NCBI GenBank assembly: GCA_900550475.1
Contig: URSA01000013.1
Coordinates: 1 to 64,000, forward strand
DNA length: 64,000 nucleotides
DNA from: an uncultured Lachnospiraceae bacterium
GTDB lineage: Bacteria; Bacillota; Clostridia; Lachnospirales; Lachnospiraceae
Direction of reading: 5' to 3'
Positions 1 to 7,877 of this stretch are shown here, one piece after another. Under the pieces are notes generated by a model, which worked only from the letters and a program-made list of their open reading frames with translations, ran no database searches and was not told where the DNA came from. Made by a program: the position numbers and the translations under genes. Each line of letters opens with the position of its first letter. Position 1 is the stretch's first letter.

Positions 1-102
1 ATCATAGAAGACCTATTAGCTAATACTTATTTACAGAAAAACTTTCACAGACTCGCAATTTTATTCAGTGATAAAAAATGGGGGCTATCACGCCGGATTT
101 CG

Positions 103-409
103 TTACCAGACAATTTTCATTTCTTCCATGTTGTCTTTAAGAAGTCCGGTTTCTTCAAATCCAATAGAGCGATATAAATGTTTTGCGGTCACATTTCCTA
201 TTGCAACCCCTGTATATATTTCATTGATCCCAAAATTATCCTTTAAATACGCCATTCACAGCTTCAGTGCTTCTCTGCCATAACCTTTATTCTGCTGATT
301 TTTATCGATCAGAAATTTCCACAAGGTATATTGTTTTTTGCTGTTTCGATATGTTTAAAAGTAACACTTCATTCAAATTATCCTTGGTTATGGCTCTTAA
401 TTCAACCAT
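103..409 (-). pseudogene. Broken GNAT acetyltransferase (spermine/spermidine-type)
   Basis: The minus strand opens at an ATG (409) with a good site (GGAGG, 6 bases upstream) and reads MVELRAITKDNLNEVLLLNI, a typical start of GNAT acetyltransferases. After about 30 codons that frame stops. The conserved C-terminal half continues in another frame: NKGYGREAL (acetyl-CoA loop), then YTGVAIGNVTAKHLYRSIGF, ending MKIVW and stop at 103. A TGA interrupts the second half just after the loop, and about 70 codons of the middle of the family are missing. What is seen is therefore an internal deletion with frame change plus a nonsense codon. It is almost certainly non-functional. Confidence 0.75.
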
Positions 410-463
410 ATTTGGCCTCCGTAAATCTGAAGTTGCGCGTTTCTATGAGCGGTGCGCGGATGA

Positions 464-509
464 TGCATAAGTGTGCATGAGAGCTTGCTTGCAAATGCAC
501 ATTTATGCA
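464..509. repeat. 15 bp hairpin in cassette-like spacer
   Basis: Arms 464-478 and 495-509 are inverted copies of TGCATAARTGTGCAT (one mismatch) around a 16 base loop. The hairpin lies between the GNAT remnant and the next small gene. There is no T-run, so it is not a convincing terminator. Confidence 0.7.
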
Positions 510-536
510 AACAGCCGCATGGCGCGACAGCGCGTC

Positions 537-582
537 ATGAGTATGCAGCAAAGCGGAATACGAATGGCACCGCAGCGATAAA
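537..582 (+). repeat. Left arm of 46 bp inverted repeat
   Basis: Bases 537-582 recur as the reverse complement at 973-1018 with one difference. The repeats flank the small gene at 597-935. The core contains GCAAAGCGGAATACG and GAATGGCAC. Confidence 0.85.
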
Positions 583-596
583 CTGGAAGTTTCCAT

Positions 597-935
597 TTAT
601 TTCTTTTTGCGGTATTTGGGTTCAATACCTACTACATACGCTACCATAGCCGCAATACTAATAAGCATTGCACCCAATATAGGTATAATAATCAAACCCG
701 AATTCTGCCCATCTAATAAAGGCAATCCAATTAACGTAAACAAAATACCATACATGCACCACAATATGCCCAAAGCACGATTATAGCCTTTCACATCTTC
801 TATGGGCGCTACCTCGGCATTTGCCCAAAAACCGAAAGGTTTTGCTTTCTTGGAATTAAAATCATAAATGCCCATTACAATAAATAATACGCCGATTATT
901 ACCCAAATAACAAATGCTATTAATCTTCCTTCCAT
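597..935 (-). CDS. Small three-helix membrane protein, unknown function
   Basis: This 112 residue protein starts at the ATG at 935, which has AAAGGA about 9 bases upstream. An in-frame start further upstream would read through the flanking repeat and is not favoured. Three hydrophobic segments are visible (about residues 5-24, 52-72 and 78-101). Between the first two lies a polar stretch with KAKPFGFWANAEV and DVKGYNRALG, a pattern I have seen in small Firmicutes membrane proteins without a function. The C-terminus is basic (KYRKKK). It is AT-rich compared with the core genes and enclosed by a 46 bp inverted repeat, which suggests acquisition as a single-gene unit. No function is assigned. 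Confidence 0.7.
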   Translation of the reverse strand: MEGRLIAFVIWVIIGVLFIVMGIYDFNSKKAKPFGFWANAEVAPIEDVKGYNRALGILWCMYGILFTLIGLPLLDGQNSGLIIIPILGAMLISIAAMVAYVVGIEPKYRKKK

Positions 936-972
936 AATATGTATCCTTTCTTTGTAGTTCTGTAAATTCAAA

Positions 973-1018
973 TTTATCGCTGTGGTGCCATTCGTATTCC
1001 GCTTTGCTGCATACTCAT
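973..1018 (-). repeat. Right arm of 46 bp inverted repeat
   Basis: This is the reverse complement of 537-582 (45 of 46 bases). It sits just upstream of the start of the 597-935 gene. Confidence 0.85.
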
Positions 1019-1053
1019 GGTGCGCAACGTTCAATTTCCTTACTCGTCCAAAA

Positions 1054-1356
1054 TCAAAGTATTACAAATACTCCTACCAGACATCCGACTAATCCCATGA
1101 ACCAGGGTAATATAAAGGATAGCAAATTTGCCTTATTTTTCCGGAGCAGAATAATGACGGTTATCATTATGACTAACCAAACGAACATAATTATATATCC
1201 CAATGGTACAAAAAGCATATCCTCTCCATAATCTCTTGCACCGGGAGAAGTTTCAGGAAATGCAAACGCCCACCCTAGTAATGCGAAGTAACTCCCAAGA
1301 GTTCCTTGCAGAAGCCCTAATATTGCCAATAAAATTTTCTTGATCGCATTTTGCAA
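1054..1356 (-). CDS. Small membrane protein, unknown function, TTG start
   Basis: The protein is about 100 residues with three hydrophobic stretches: residues 8-34 after the N-terminal KK, then LGYIIMFVWLVIMITVIILL, then a C-terminal helix ending VGVFVIL. I place the start at TTG 1356 because a clear GGAGGTG lies 6 bases before it. A longer reading from TTG 1371 would begin inside that ribosome binding site. It does not match a family I recognise. It shares low GC and orientation with its neighbours 597-935 and 1391-1846, so it is probably part of the same accessory patch. Confidence 0.6.
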   Translation of the reverse strand: MQNAIKKILLAILGLLQGTLGSYFALLGWAFAFPETSPGARDYGEDMLFVPLGYIIMFVWLVIMITVIILLRKNKANLLSFILPWFMGLVGCLVGVFVIL

Positions 1357-1390
1357 AATAAACACCTCCAAGCAAAGGGTAAACCTGAGT

Positions 1391-1846
1391 TTATAAAATA
1401 AAATTTTTCTTCATTAGTGCAAACAACATTTGCCTATCATCATCAAGCAGTAAACTCTCTTTTTTCAAAGCATAGTGATGAGCAAATTCCGTATCTATGT
1501 ATGAGTGATTGTTAATTACAACGGCATTTTTATATCGTGGTCTCACATGTATATGCAAATGAGGGTTTGGTATAGCTTCTTTGTAAAAGTTATTTAACAA
1601 ACAACTCCAATTGCTTAATTCGGCTCCCAATACCTCTTTATGGATATATTCCAATCTATCTATAATTGTTTTCAATTCAAGCCACTCGGAAATATCTAAT
1701 TCTGAAAGACTACCATAATGTCTATTCAACACCAAAATACATCTGCCAACATAATCCTGTATATCTGCCAGATAGACAGACCAATGCAATGATTTATATA
1801 GTAACCATTCATTTTCTTTATAATCACACCATTCGCAACTGCTCAT
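1391..1846 (-). CDS. HIT-family (histidine triad) nucleotide hydrolase-like protein
   Basis: The protein is 151 residues. The diagnostic HIT motif PHLHIHVRPR lies near residue 95-105 (pattern H-x-H-x-H), with the conserved Asn just before it. An N-terminal CEWC pair near residues 4-7 recalls the zinc-binding cysteines of some HIT proteins. HIT enzymes cleave or transfer nucleotides at a phosphoramidate or pyrophosphate bond (for example Ap4A), and the middle His is the nucleophile. The substrate cannot be told here. I chose the ATG at 1846 (GGGG 7 bases upstream) over the GTG at 1849. The gene is AT-rich and lies in the accessory patch. Confidence 0.8.
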   Translation of the reverse strand: MSSCEWCDYKENEWLLYKSLHWSVYLADIQDYVGRCILVLNRHYGSLSELDISEWLELKTIIDRLEYIHKEVLGAELSNWSCLLNNFYKEAIPNPHLHIHVRPRYKNAVVINNHSYIDTEFAHHYALKKESLLLDDDRQMLFALMKKNFIL

Positions 1847-1883
1847 CACAGATCCCCATTCATTTCGATTGATCGGCTCATTC

Positions 1884-1949
1884 GGACATCCGCTGTGCCA
1901 TTCGCTGCGGCTTCGCCTTCGCTCATGCGTGCTATCGCACTATATGTCC
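1884..1949. repeat. Degenerate palindromic element upstream of the HIT gene
   Basis: Outer arms GGACAT (1884-1889) and ATGTCC (1944-1949) enclose partly complementary, GC-richer sequence. On the minus strand it shares CATGAG, GCAG and GAATGGCAC in the same order with the 46 bp repeat arms at 537 and 973. I read it as a diverged relative of those repeats. Confidence 0.4.
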
Positions 1950-2191
1950 AATCCGAAAATCATCCGCCTGTGAACAAGTTCCCGGCGTCTGTTTTCAGAT
2001 TGTCCATGCACCGCTCATTATCTCGACAAATTCTTTCCAACTTACCCCCATACTACCATACTCTGCCGTCTGCTGTAAAGCCATTCCTGCGGATTTCAAA
2101 TGGTAAGGGCAAGGAATTGCCGGAACGCAGAACACCAAAGCGCGGCTGCCCCGGAGAGCAAAACCGCAAAACCGCAGAATCGGCAGCCCGG
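1950..2191. other. Intergenic stretch without recognised features
   Basis: No reading frame here has both a plausible start and a family resemblance. The right end becomes GC-rich, with the small inverted pair GGCTGCC and GGCAGCC. It marks the border between the accessory patch and the core chromosome. Confidence 0.5.
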
Positions 2192-2220
2192 TTGCGGGCA
2201 TAGGGGAAGCGTGCTATAAT
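2192..2220 (+). promoter_or_regulatory. Sigma-A promoter of the MATE gene
   Basis: TTGCGG (2192-2197), a 17 bp spacer and a perfect TATAAT (2215-2220) lie about 60 bases before the MATE start. Confidence 0.65.
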
Positions 2221-2282
2221 GCACTGGTTGGTGCGTGGCGCGGATGGCGGACGCAGCAAACGATTCAGAGGTGAGGATGAAA

Positions 2283-3617
2283 ATGCAGATCGAGAAACAG
2301 TTTTTCAGATACGTGTTGCAAAATATATTGGGGATGGTGGGGATTTCGCTGTATATTCTGGCGGATACCTTTTTTATTTCATTGTCGGTGGGAGCGGACG
2401 GCATTACGGCGTTGAATCTGGTGCTGCCCATATACAGCCTGATCTTTGCGATCGGCGCCATGATCGGGGTGGGCGCGGCGATCCGTTTTGCGGTTGCGAA
2501 AGGAAAGGGGGAGAAGAATGCGGATGCATACTTTTCCAATGCGCTGTTTTTTGCCACGATTGCGGGGATTGTGTTTTTGGTGCTTGGCATTTTTGCACCG
2601 GAGGGCATTATCCGCCTTCTGGGAGGCGACGACAACATTGTGGCGACGGGGGCAGCATATACCCGGATTTTCATGCTGTTCGCACCCTGCTTTATGTGGA
2701 ACTCCATCTGCAACGCTTTTGTGCGCAATGACGGCGCGCCGTTTACCGCCATGCTTGCGACGCTCCTTAGCAGCCTTTTCAATATTGTCATGGACTATGT
2801 GCTGATGTTCCCGCTTGGACTTGGAATGGCGGGAGCCGCGCTTGCCACGGCATTTTCGCCGGTTGTGGGCGTGGGGATCTGCTGCGCACACCTGCTGTCA
2901 AAAAAGAGCAGCGTCCGGCTGCACCGCATCAGACCTTCCGTGAAAAAACTGCTGCGTTCCTGTCAGGTGGGAGTCTCTGCTTTTGTGGGAGAGATCTCCT
3001 CCGGCGTGACGACGATTGCGTTCAATTATATTATATTGGGGCTTGCCGGAAACGTGGGTGTGGCGGCTTACGGCGTGGTGGCGAACACGGCGCTGGTGGC
3101 GGTTGCCATGTTCAACGGCGTTTCCCAAGGGTCGCAGCCCCTTGTCAGCGAGTTTTACGGGAAGAACGACTGGAAGAGAGTGCGGAGTGTGCTGCTCATG
3201 GGCGTGTGTACCGCGCTGGTGTTGGCGGCAGGCATGATCTTTGTCATATGGAAATGGACGACGCCCATCGCAAATGTCTTCAACAGCGAGGGGAATCTTC
3301 AGTTGACCGCCTACGCAGGGGAGGGACTTCGCATCTATTTTCTGGGCTTTTTGTTTGCGGGAATCAACATTGTGGGCACCGGTGTCCTGAGTGCGGTGGA
3401 GTCCGCAAGATGGGCGTTTGCGGCGTCCGTTGCCAGAGGGCTTGTGCTGATCTTATGCTGTGCTTTTCTGCTCTCAGCTCTCTTTGGAATGCGGGGCGTG
3501 TGGATGGCGTTCCCGGCTGCGGAGTTTCTCACAATGGCGATTACTTTTCTGGGATTATGTGGTATACTGAAAGGACAGCAGGAGACGAAGGACGGAGGCA
3601 CATATGGATCTGTTTGA
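2283..3617 (+). CDS. MATE-family multidrug/cation antiporter
   Basis: The protein is 444 residues with about twelve hydrophobic helices, the normal size for the MATE family. These proteins export drugs or metabolites in exchange for Na+ or H+ across the inner membrane. Typical features are an N-terminal helix pair with ADTFFISLSVGADGITALNL and, in the second half, NGVSQGSQPLVSEFYGK, which matches the conserved GxxQGxQPL loop between the two six-helix halves. I chose the ATG at 2283 (AGGTGAGG 6 bases upstream) over earlier in-frame starts that lack a site. The 3' end overlaps rarA by 14 bases, so the two are co-transcribed. The substrate is not predictable. Confidence 0.9.
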   Translation: MQIEKQFFRYVLQNILGMVGISLYILADTFFISLSVGADGITALNLVLPIYSLIFAIGAMIGVGAAIRFAVAKGKGEKNADAYFSNALFFATIAGIVFLVLGIFAPEGIIRLLGGDDNIVATGAAYTRIFMLFAPCFMWNSICNAFVRNDGAPFTAMLATLLSSLFNIVMDYVLMFPLGLGMAGAALATAFSPVVGVGICCAHLLSKKSSVRLHRIRPSVKKLLRSCQVGVSAFVGEISSGVTTIAFNYIILGLAGNVGVAAYGVVANTALVAVAMFNGVSQGSQPLVSEFYGKNDWKRVRSVLLMGVCTALVLAAGMIFVIWKWTTPIANVFNSEGNLQLTAYAGEGLRIYFLGFLFAGINIVGTGVLSAVESARWAFAASVARGLVLILCCAFLLSALFGMRGVWMAFPAAEFLTMAITFLGLCGILKGQQETKDGGTYGSV

Positions 3618-4935
3618 GTATATGCGCAAAAGCAACATGGAAAAAGAATCGCCATTGGCGGCGAGAATGCGGCCGACAACCCTTGATGAGGTTGTGGGGC
3701 AGCAGCATATTATCGGGAAGGATAAATTGCTGTACCGCGCCATCAAGGCGGACAAGCTCAGCTCGATTATCTTTTACGGTCCTCCCGGGACGGGAAAAAC
3801 CACGCTCGCCAAGGTGATCGCCAACACCACAAGCGCCGAATTTACCCAGATCAACGCGACGGTTGCGGGGAAAAAGGACATGGAAGAGGTGGTGGAGAAG
3901 GCAAAGAACACGCAGGGTATGTACGGAAAGCGCACGATCCTGTTTATTGACGAGATCCACCGGTTCAACAAGGGGCAGCAGGACTATCTCCTCCCCTTTG
4001 TGGAGGACGGCACGGTTATTTTGATCGGAGCGACCACGGAAAATCCCTATTTTGAGGTGAACGGGGCATTGATCTCACGCTCGGTGATCTTTGAGCTGAA
4101 GCCGCTGGAAAAAGAGGACATCAAGACGCTTTTGAAGAAGGCGGTCTACGATAAAGACAAGGGCATGGGCACCTACGATGCCGAGATTGACGAGGACGCG
4201 CTGGACTTTCTGGCGGAGCTTTCCGGGGGAGATGCCAGACATGCGCTGAACGCCATCGAGCTTGGCATTATGACCACGGAGCGGGGAAGTGACGGTAAAA
4301 TCCGGATTACCGTGGAGGTCGCGCAGGAATGTATCCAGAAGAGAGTGATGCGCTATGACAAGGACGGGGACAATCACTATGACACCGTCTCCGCATTTAT
4401 CAAGAGCATGCGGGGCTCTGATCCGGATGCGGCGGTTTACTATCTTGCCAGGATGCTGTATGCGGGGGAGAGTGTGACCTTTATTGCCCGCAGAATGATG
4501 ATCTGCGCGTCGGAGGATGTGGGAAATGCGGATCCGCAGGCGCTAGTGGTGGCGGTGAACGCCTCCCTTGCCGTGGAGAGGGTGGGAATGCCGGAGGCGC
4601 AGCTCATTCTTGCGCAGGCAGCCTCCTATATTGCGACGGCGCCAAAGAGCAACGCGGCGACATGTGCGATCGGAGATGCGATGAAAACAGTGGAAGAGAC
4701 AGGAAATCTGCCGATTCCGACCCATTTGCAGGACGCTCATTACAAGGGCGCGGCGAAGCTGGGACACGGAACCGGTTACAAATATGCACATAATTACAAC
4801 AACAATTATGTAGAGCAGCAGTATCTGCCCTACGAGTTAAACGGAAAAGAATTTTATCAGCCGTCGGGAAACGGCTATGAGGTGAAAATCAGAGAACATA
4901 TGCAGCGCATCAAAAGAGAGGCGAAGGAGGGCTAG
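3604..4935 (+). CDS. rarA: Replication-associated recombination protein A (AAA+ ATPase)
   Basis: The protein is 443 residues and closely matches RarA/MgsA in length and layout. Walker A GPPGTGKT is at residues 59-66, Walker B ILFIDEIHR at 112-120, sensor 1 IGATTEN follows, and a C-terminal tetramerisation region ends with HYKGAAKLGHGTGYKY. RarA acts at stalled replication forks and at gaps, alongside SSB. The start lies inside the end of the MATE gene, with GGAGG about 6 bases upstream, giving translational coupling. The stop overlaps the convergent DUF4364 gene by 4 bases. Confidence 0.95.
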   Translation: MDLFEYMRKSNMEKESPLAARMRPTTLDEVVGQQHIIGKDKLLYRAIKADKLSSIIFYGPPGTGKTTLAKVIANTTSAEFTQINATVAGKKDMEEVVEKAKNTQGMYGKRTILFIDEIHRFNKGQQDYLLPFVEDGTVILIGATTENPYFEVNGALISRSVIFELKPLEKEDIKTLLKKAVYDKDKGMGTYDAEIDEDALDFLAELSGGDARHALNAIELGIMTTERGSDGKIRITVEVAQECIQKRVMRYDKDGDNHYDTVSAFIKSMRGSDPDAAVYYLARMLYAGESVTFIARRMMICASEDVGNADPQALVVAVNASLAVERVGMPEAQLILAQAASYIATAPKSNAATCAIGDAMKTVEETGNLPIPTHLQDAHYKGAAKLGHGTGYKYAHNYNNNYVEQQYLPYELNGKEFYQPSGNGYEVKIREHMQRIKREAKEG

Positions 4936-5447
4936 AACAGCTCCGACACCAGATACTGGTAAATTTTCTGGTTCTTCTTCTGCCAGTTGTCGCAGATGGA
5001 GGCGGCGACCTCCTCCGCAGGAACGGACAGGGTAATGTCAATCATGGTGATGCCCCGCTCCTTGGCGATCAGGTGCGCCTCGTACTCGCCGCTGGTGGAC
5101 TTGTAGTAGTCCCCCTGAACCGCAACCTCGTTGCGCAGCTCAAGCTCGCGCTCCGCGAAATAGGCGTCGATATCCTGACGGATGGCGTCGCTGATCCGGT
5201 TTTCAAAAAAGTACAGAGTCTCCCTGCCTTCGTCCGTGATGACCAGATGGGTGCGGTTGCGGACGGAGCGGGCGGTGATCAGACCGGAGTCGATCAGCTC
5301 GGAGATTACCTGCTGCAACGTAAAGAAGTTTGTGTATTCTTTTTCCTGAATAAAGTCACTGATCTGTGCCTTTGTCAACGGAAAGGTCACTCTGTCCAGC
5401 ATGTAGAGGACGATCAGCTTATAGAGGGTCAACGGATCCTGCATCAT
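4932..5447 (-). CDS. DUF4364 family protein
   Basis: The protein is 171 residues and matches DUF4364, a family I know mainly from Clostridia. The N-terminal 80 residues read as a winged-helix fold (LTKAQISDFI, then TLQQVISELIDSGLI, then a wing with RTHLVITDEGRETL). This resembles PadR- or MarR-like DNA-binding domains, so a regulatory role is possible but unproven. The C-terminal half ends with a conserved beta strand pair (GITMIDITLSVPAEEVA). It overlaps the upstream radical SAM gene by 29 bases, so the two are transcribed together. Confidence 0.8.
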   Translation of the reverse strand: MMQDPLTLYKLIVLYMLDRVTFPLTKAQISDFIQEKEYTNFFTLQQVISELIDSGLITARSVRNRTHLVITDEGRETLYFFENRISDAIRQDIDAYFAERELELRNEVAVQGDYYKSTSGEYEAHLIAKERGITMIDITLSVPAEEVAASICDNWQKKNQKIYQYLVSELF

Positions 5448-6405
5448 AAAAACATCTCCCTTGGTAGGTTTGCCGCTGCCGCATGGTGCGGTGCAGCGTG
5501 TTCAATACATTTCTCTTGTCGAGGCTCCAGCGAGGAGCGATGAGCAGCGCTTTCGCGCCGTCCCCCGTCACTCTGTGTATGACGGTTTCCGGGTCTGACA
5601 CTTCCAGACAACGAATCAGAATATCGATGTATTCCTCAAGTGACAACGGGTTATAACCGTCCAGCCTGCCTTGCAGGTAATCCTCCCCGAGGCGGCTTCC
5701 CTTCAGAAGATGGAGAAGCTGCAGCTTGATTCCGAAAGGGTGCGTCCCCGTGGAGGGAATGCGGTTTAAGTAGGCGCAGGAGGCAAGCATATGGTCGGCA
5801 GTCTCGCCGGGAAGCCCCAAAATCAGATGCACGATAAAAGGGATTTCCAACGCGGTCAGGGCATATGCGGCGTCCTCAAAGACAGCGAGCGGATACCCTC
5901 TGTGGAAGGATTCCGCGGTGGTCTCATGGATGGTCTGGAGACCGAGTTCGATCCAGATGAATTTTTGGGGATACTGTTCTTTTAATTCCTTTAAAAGCGC
6001 CAGCACCTCTTTGCCCAGACAATCGGGTCTGGTGGCAATAGATATACCGATGCTGTCCGGCAGGGAGAGTGCAGAAGTATAGATCTCCCTAAGATAAGAA
6101 ACGGGCGCGTAGGTGTTGGTGTAGGACTGGAAATACGCAACATACCGTAAGCCGGTTTTCTTTTTCCCAAACAGCGCTCTGCCTGCGGCAAGCTGTGCGG
6201 CAACGGAGCCCGTGTCCCGGGAGGCGGCAAACTCACCGCTGCCTCCCGCGCTGCAAAAGGTACAGCCGCCCGTTCCCAGAGTGCCGTCCCGGTTGGGGCA
6301 GGTCATACCTGCGTCCAGCGCGATCTTGTAACATTTTTCGCCGTAGGTCTGTTTGAAAAAAGCGTCCAGCGAGTAGTAGGGCTTGTCAAGCCATATCTTT
6401 CTCAT
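5419..6405 (-). CDS. TIGR01212-family radical SAM protein (YhcC-like)
   Basis: The protein is 328 residues. Cysteines 36, 48 and 51 in CPNRDGTLGTGGCTFC form the [4Fe-4S] site that this subfamily uses to bind S-adenosylmethionine. The conserved IGISIATRPDCL, HLILGLPGETADHML and GIKLQLLHLLKGS segments follow in the usual order. The reaction and substrate of YhcC-type proteins are not established to my knowledge, although the fold is close to the Elp3 and HemN groups. The stop of malic enzyme lies only 3 bases upstream, so 7560 to 4932 is probably one minus-strand operon. Confidence 0.85.
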   Translation of the reverse strand: MRKIWLDKPYYSLDAFFKQTYGEKCYKIALDAGMTCPNRDGTLGTGGCTFCSAGGSGEFAASRDTGSVAAQLAAGRALFGKKKTGLRYVAYFQSYTNTYAPVSYLREIYTSALSLPDSIGISIATRPDCLGKEVLALLKELKEQYPQKFIWIELGLQTIHETTAESFHRGYPLAVFEDAAYALTALEIPFIVHLILGLPGETADHMLASCAYLNRIPSTGTHPFGIKLQLLHLLKGSRLGEDYLQGRLDGYNPLSLEEYIDILIRCLEVSDPETVIHRVTGDGAKALLIAPRWSLDKRNVLNTLHRTMRQRQTYQGRCFYDAGSVDPL

Positions 6406-6408
6406 GGG

Positions 6409-7560
6409 TCAGCGGATGTGGGATTTTACGGCGTCTGCCACCACATCGGCAACCTTCGGGTCAAATGCCTCGGGCATGATATTGTCCTCATTCAGTTCCT
6501 CATCGGGTACAAGCCCTGCGATCGCGATGGCGGCAGCCAGCTTCATTTCCTCTGTGATCTGTGTTGCCCTGCCCTCCAGAGCGCCTCTGAAGATGCCGGG
6601 GAATGCCACCACGTTGTTGACCTGATTGGGGAAGTCGGAGCGCCCTGTACCCACAACCTTTGCACCGGCCTCCTTTGCCAGATCGGGCATAATCTCGGGC
6701 ACGGGATTAGCCATGGCAAACAGGATGGCATCACGGTTCATGGAGGCAACCATCTCCTTGGAAACAATGCCCGGAGCGGACACGCCCACAAAGATGTCGG
6801 CGCCTCTCATGGCGTCCGCCAGCGTACCGGTCTCGTTGTCCGGGTTTGTGACCTCCGTCATTTTTTTCTGCATCCAGTTGAGCCCTTCGGTGTCCTTGGA
6901 GACAATGCCCACCTTGTCACACATGACGATATTGGGGAAACCGTAGGTGAGGAGGAGCTTGGTGATGGCGACACCGGCGCTTCCGGCGCCGTTTACCACG
7001 ACCTTGCAATCCTCTTTCTTCTTATGTGCAACCTTGAGGGCGTTGATAATGCCTGCGAGCACCACGATGGCGGTGCCGTGCTGGTCGTCATGGAATACGG
7101 GAATGTCCAGGATTTCCTTCAGGCGTTCCTCAATTTCAAAGCAGCGGGGAGCGCTGATATCCTCCAGATTGATGCCACCGAAGCCGGGAGCCAGCCATGT
7201 CACGGCTTTGATGATCTCCTCCGTGTCCTGCGTGTCGAGGCAGATGGGAACCGCATTGACACCGCCGAACTCCTTGAAGAGAACCGCCTTTCCTTCCATC
7301 ACGGGCATGGCGGCGTAGGGGCCGATATTGCCGAGACCCAGAACCGCGCTGCCGTCCGAGACAACCGCAACGGTGTTTGCCTTCATCGTATATTTGTACG
7401 CGGCTTCCCTATCCTCCGCGATGACCTTGCAGGGCTCCGCAACGCCGGGAGTGTATGCCAGAGACAGATCTTCTCTGGATTTTACGGGCGTTTTGCTGAC
7501 CGTTTCAAGCTTTCCGTTCCACTGTTCATGGAGCATAAGTGCCTTTTCGTTGGTTGTCAT
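6409..7560 (-). CDS. NAD(P)-dependent malic enzyme (oxaloacetate-decarboxylating)
   Basis: The protein is 383 residues, the short bacterial form without the phosphotransacetylase-like extension. It converts malate to pyruvate and CO2 with reduction of NAD(P). Seen motifs: YTPGVAEPC near residue 36 (catalytic Tyr), VSDGSAVLGLGNIG near 67-80, FGGINLEDISAPRCFEIE with metal-binding acidic residues, HDDQHGTAI, and the dinucleotide-binding GAGSAG. The start has GAGAGGAACAGTC before the ATG at 7560. It is the first gene of a likely three-gene minus-strand unit. Cofactor preference cannot be read with confidence. Confidence 0.92.
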   Translation of the reverse strand: MTTNEKALMLHEQWNGKLETVSKTPVKSREDLSLAYTPGVAEPCKVIAEDREAAYKYTMKANTVAVVSDGSAVLGLGNIGPYAAMPVMEGKAVLFKEFGGVNAVPICLDTQDTEEIIKAVTWLAPGFGGINLEDISAPRCFEIEERLKEILDIPVFHDDQHGTAIVVLAGIINALKVAHKKKEDCKVVVNGAGSAGVAITKLLLTYGFPNIVMCDKVGIVSKDTEGLNWMQKKMTEVTNPDNETGTLADAMRGADIFVGVSAPGIVSKEMVASMNRDAILFAMANPVPEIMPDLAKEAGAKVVGTGRSDFPNQVNNVVAFPGIFRGALEGRATQITEEMKLAAAIAIAGLVPDEELNEDNIMPEAFDPKVADVVADAVKSHIR

Positions 7561-7662
7561 GACTGTTCCTCTCTTTTTCTCTTTATTTTTTCAGAATTTC
7601 CTGATATAACTATATTATATTTCCGTGGGAAACTCAAGACGGAAAGTACCTGCAAAAAGTGG

Positions 7663-7691
7663 TTGACACCAAGGAAAGAGTGTGTTATGCT
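7663..7691 (+). promoter_or_regulatory. Promoter of infC-rpmI-rplT
   Basis: A perfect TTGACA (7663-7668), 17 bp and TATGCT (7686-7691). Transcription would begin near 7698, leaving a leader of about 180 nt before infC. Confidence 0.75.
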
Positions 7692-7697
7692 ACTTAA

Positions 7698-7860
7698 GCA
7701 TGTGAATGCAGTTACAACAAAGCAGAGTATCCGCTCTCACCTTACAGCTACCGTGCTCGTAAGCGTTCATGATGAGGTATGTGCAGTGCGACAGGGATTT
7801 TAGTCCGTGCGGCATACGATTGTGAGTGGATGGCGATGCTGTCCATTTTTTATTTTTTCT
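7698..7860 (+). promoter_or_regulatory. infC operon leader, L20-type attenuator
   Basis: The transcript leader between the promoter and infC is about 165 nt and ends in an intrinsic terminator. Stem TGGATGGC (7827-7834) pairs with GCTGTCCA (7838-7845) through two G-U pairs, followed by a run of T. In Firmicutes the infC-rpmI-rplT operon is controlled by L20 binding to such a leader, which favours termination. The position and the premature terminator fit that model. I have not verified the L20 binding fold. Confidence 0.65.
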
Positions 7861-7877
7861 TTATGGAGGGAAAAGCC

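Noticed and set aside
402..596. 64 codon frame between the GNAT remnant and the small membrane gene
   Set aside because: It consists almost entirely of the hairpin and inverted-repeat sequence, and no family or clear ribosome binding site supports it.
1884..1949. Classical integron attC site
   Set aside because: The GTTRRRY and RYYYAAC core boxes are not present. I kept it only as a degenerate palindromic repeat.
6418..7803. Open frame of 461 codons on the plus strand
   Set aside because: It is antisense to malic enzyme, rich in His and Cys, has no ribosome binding site and resembles no family. The minus-strand gene has all enzyme motifs.
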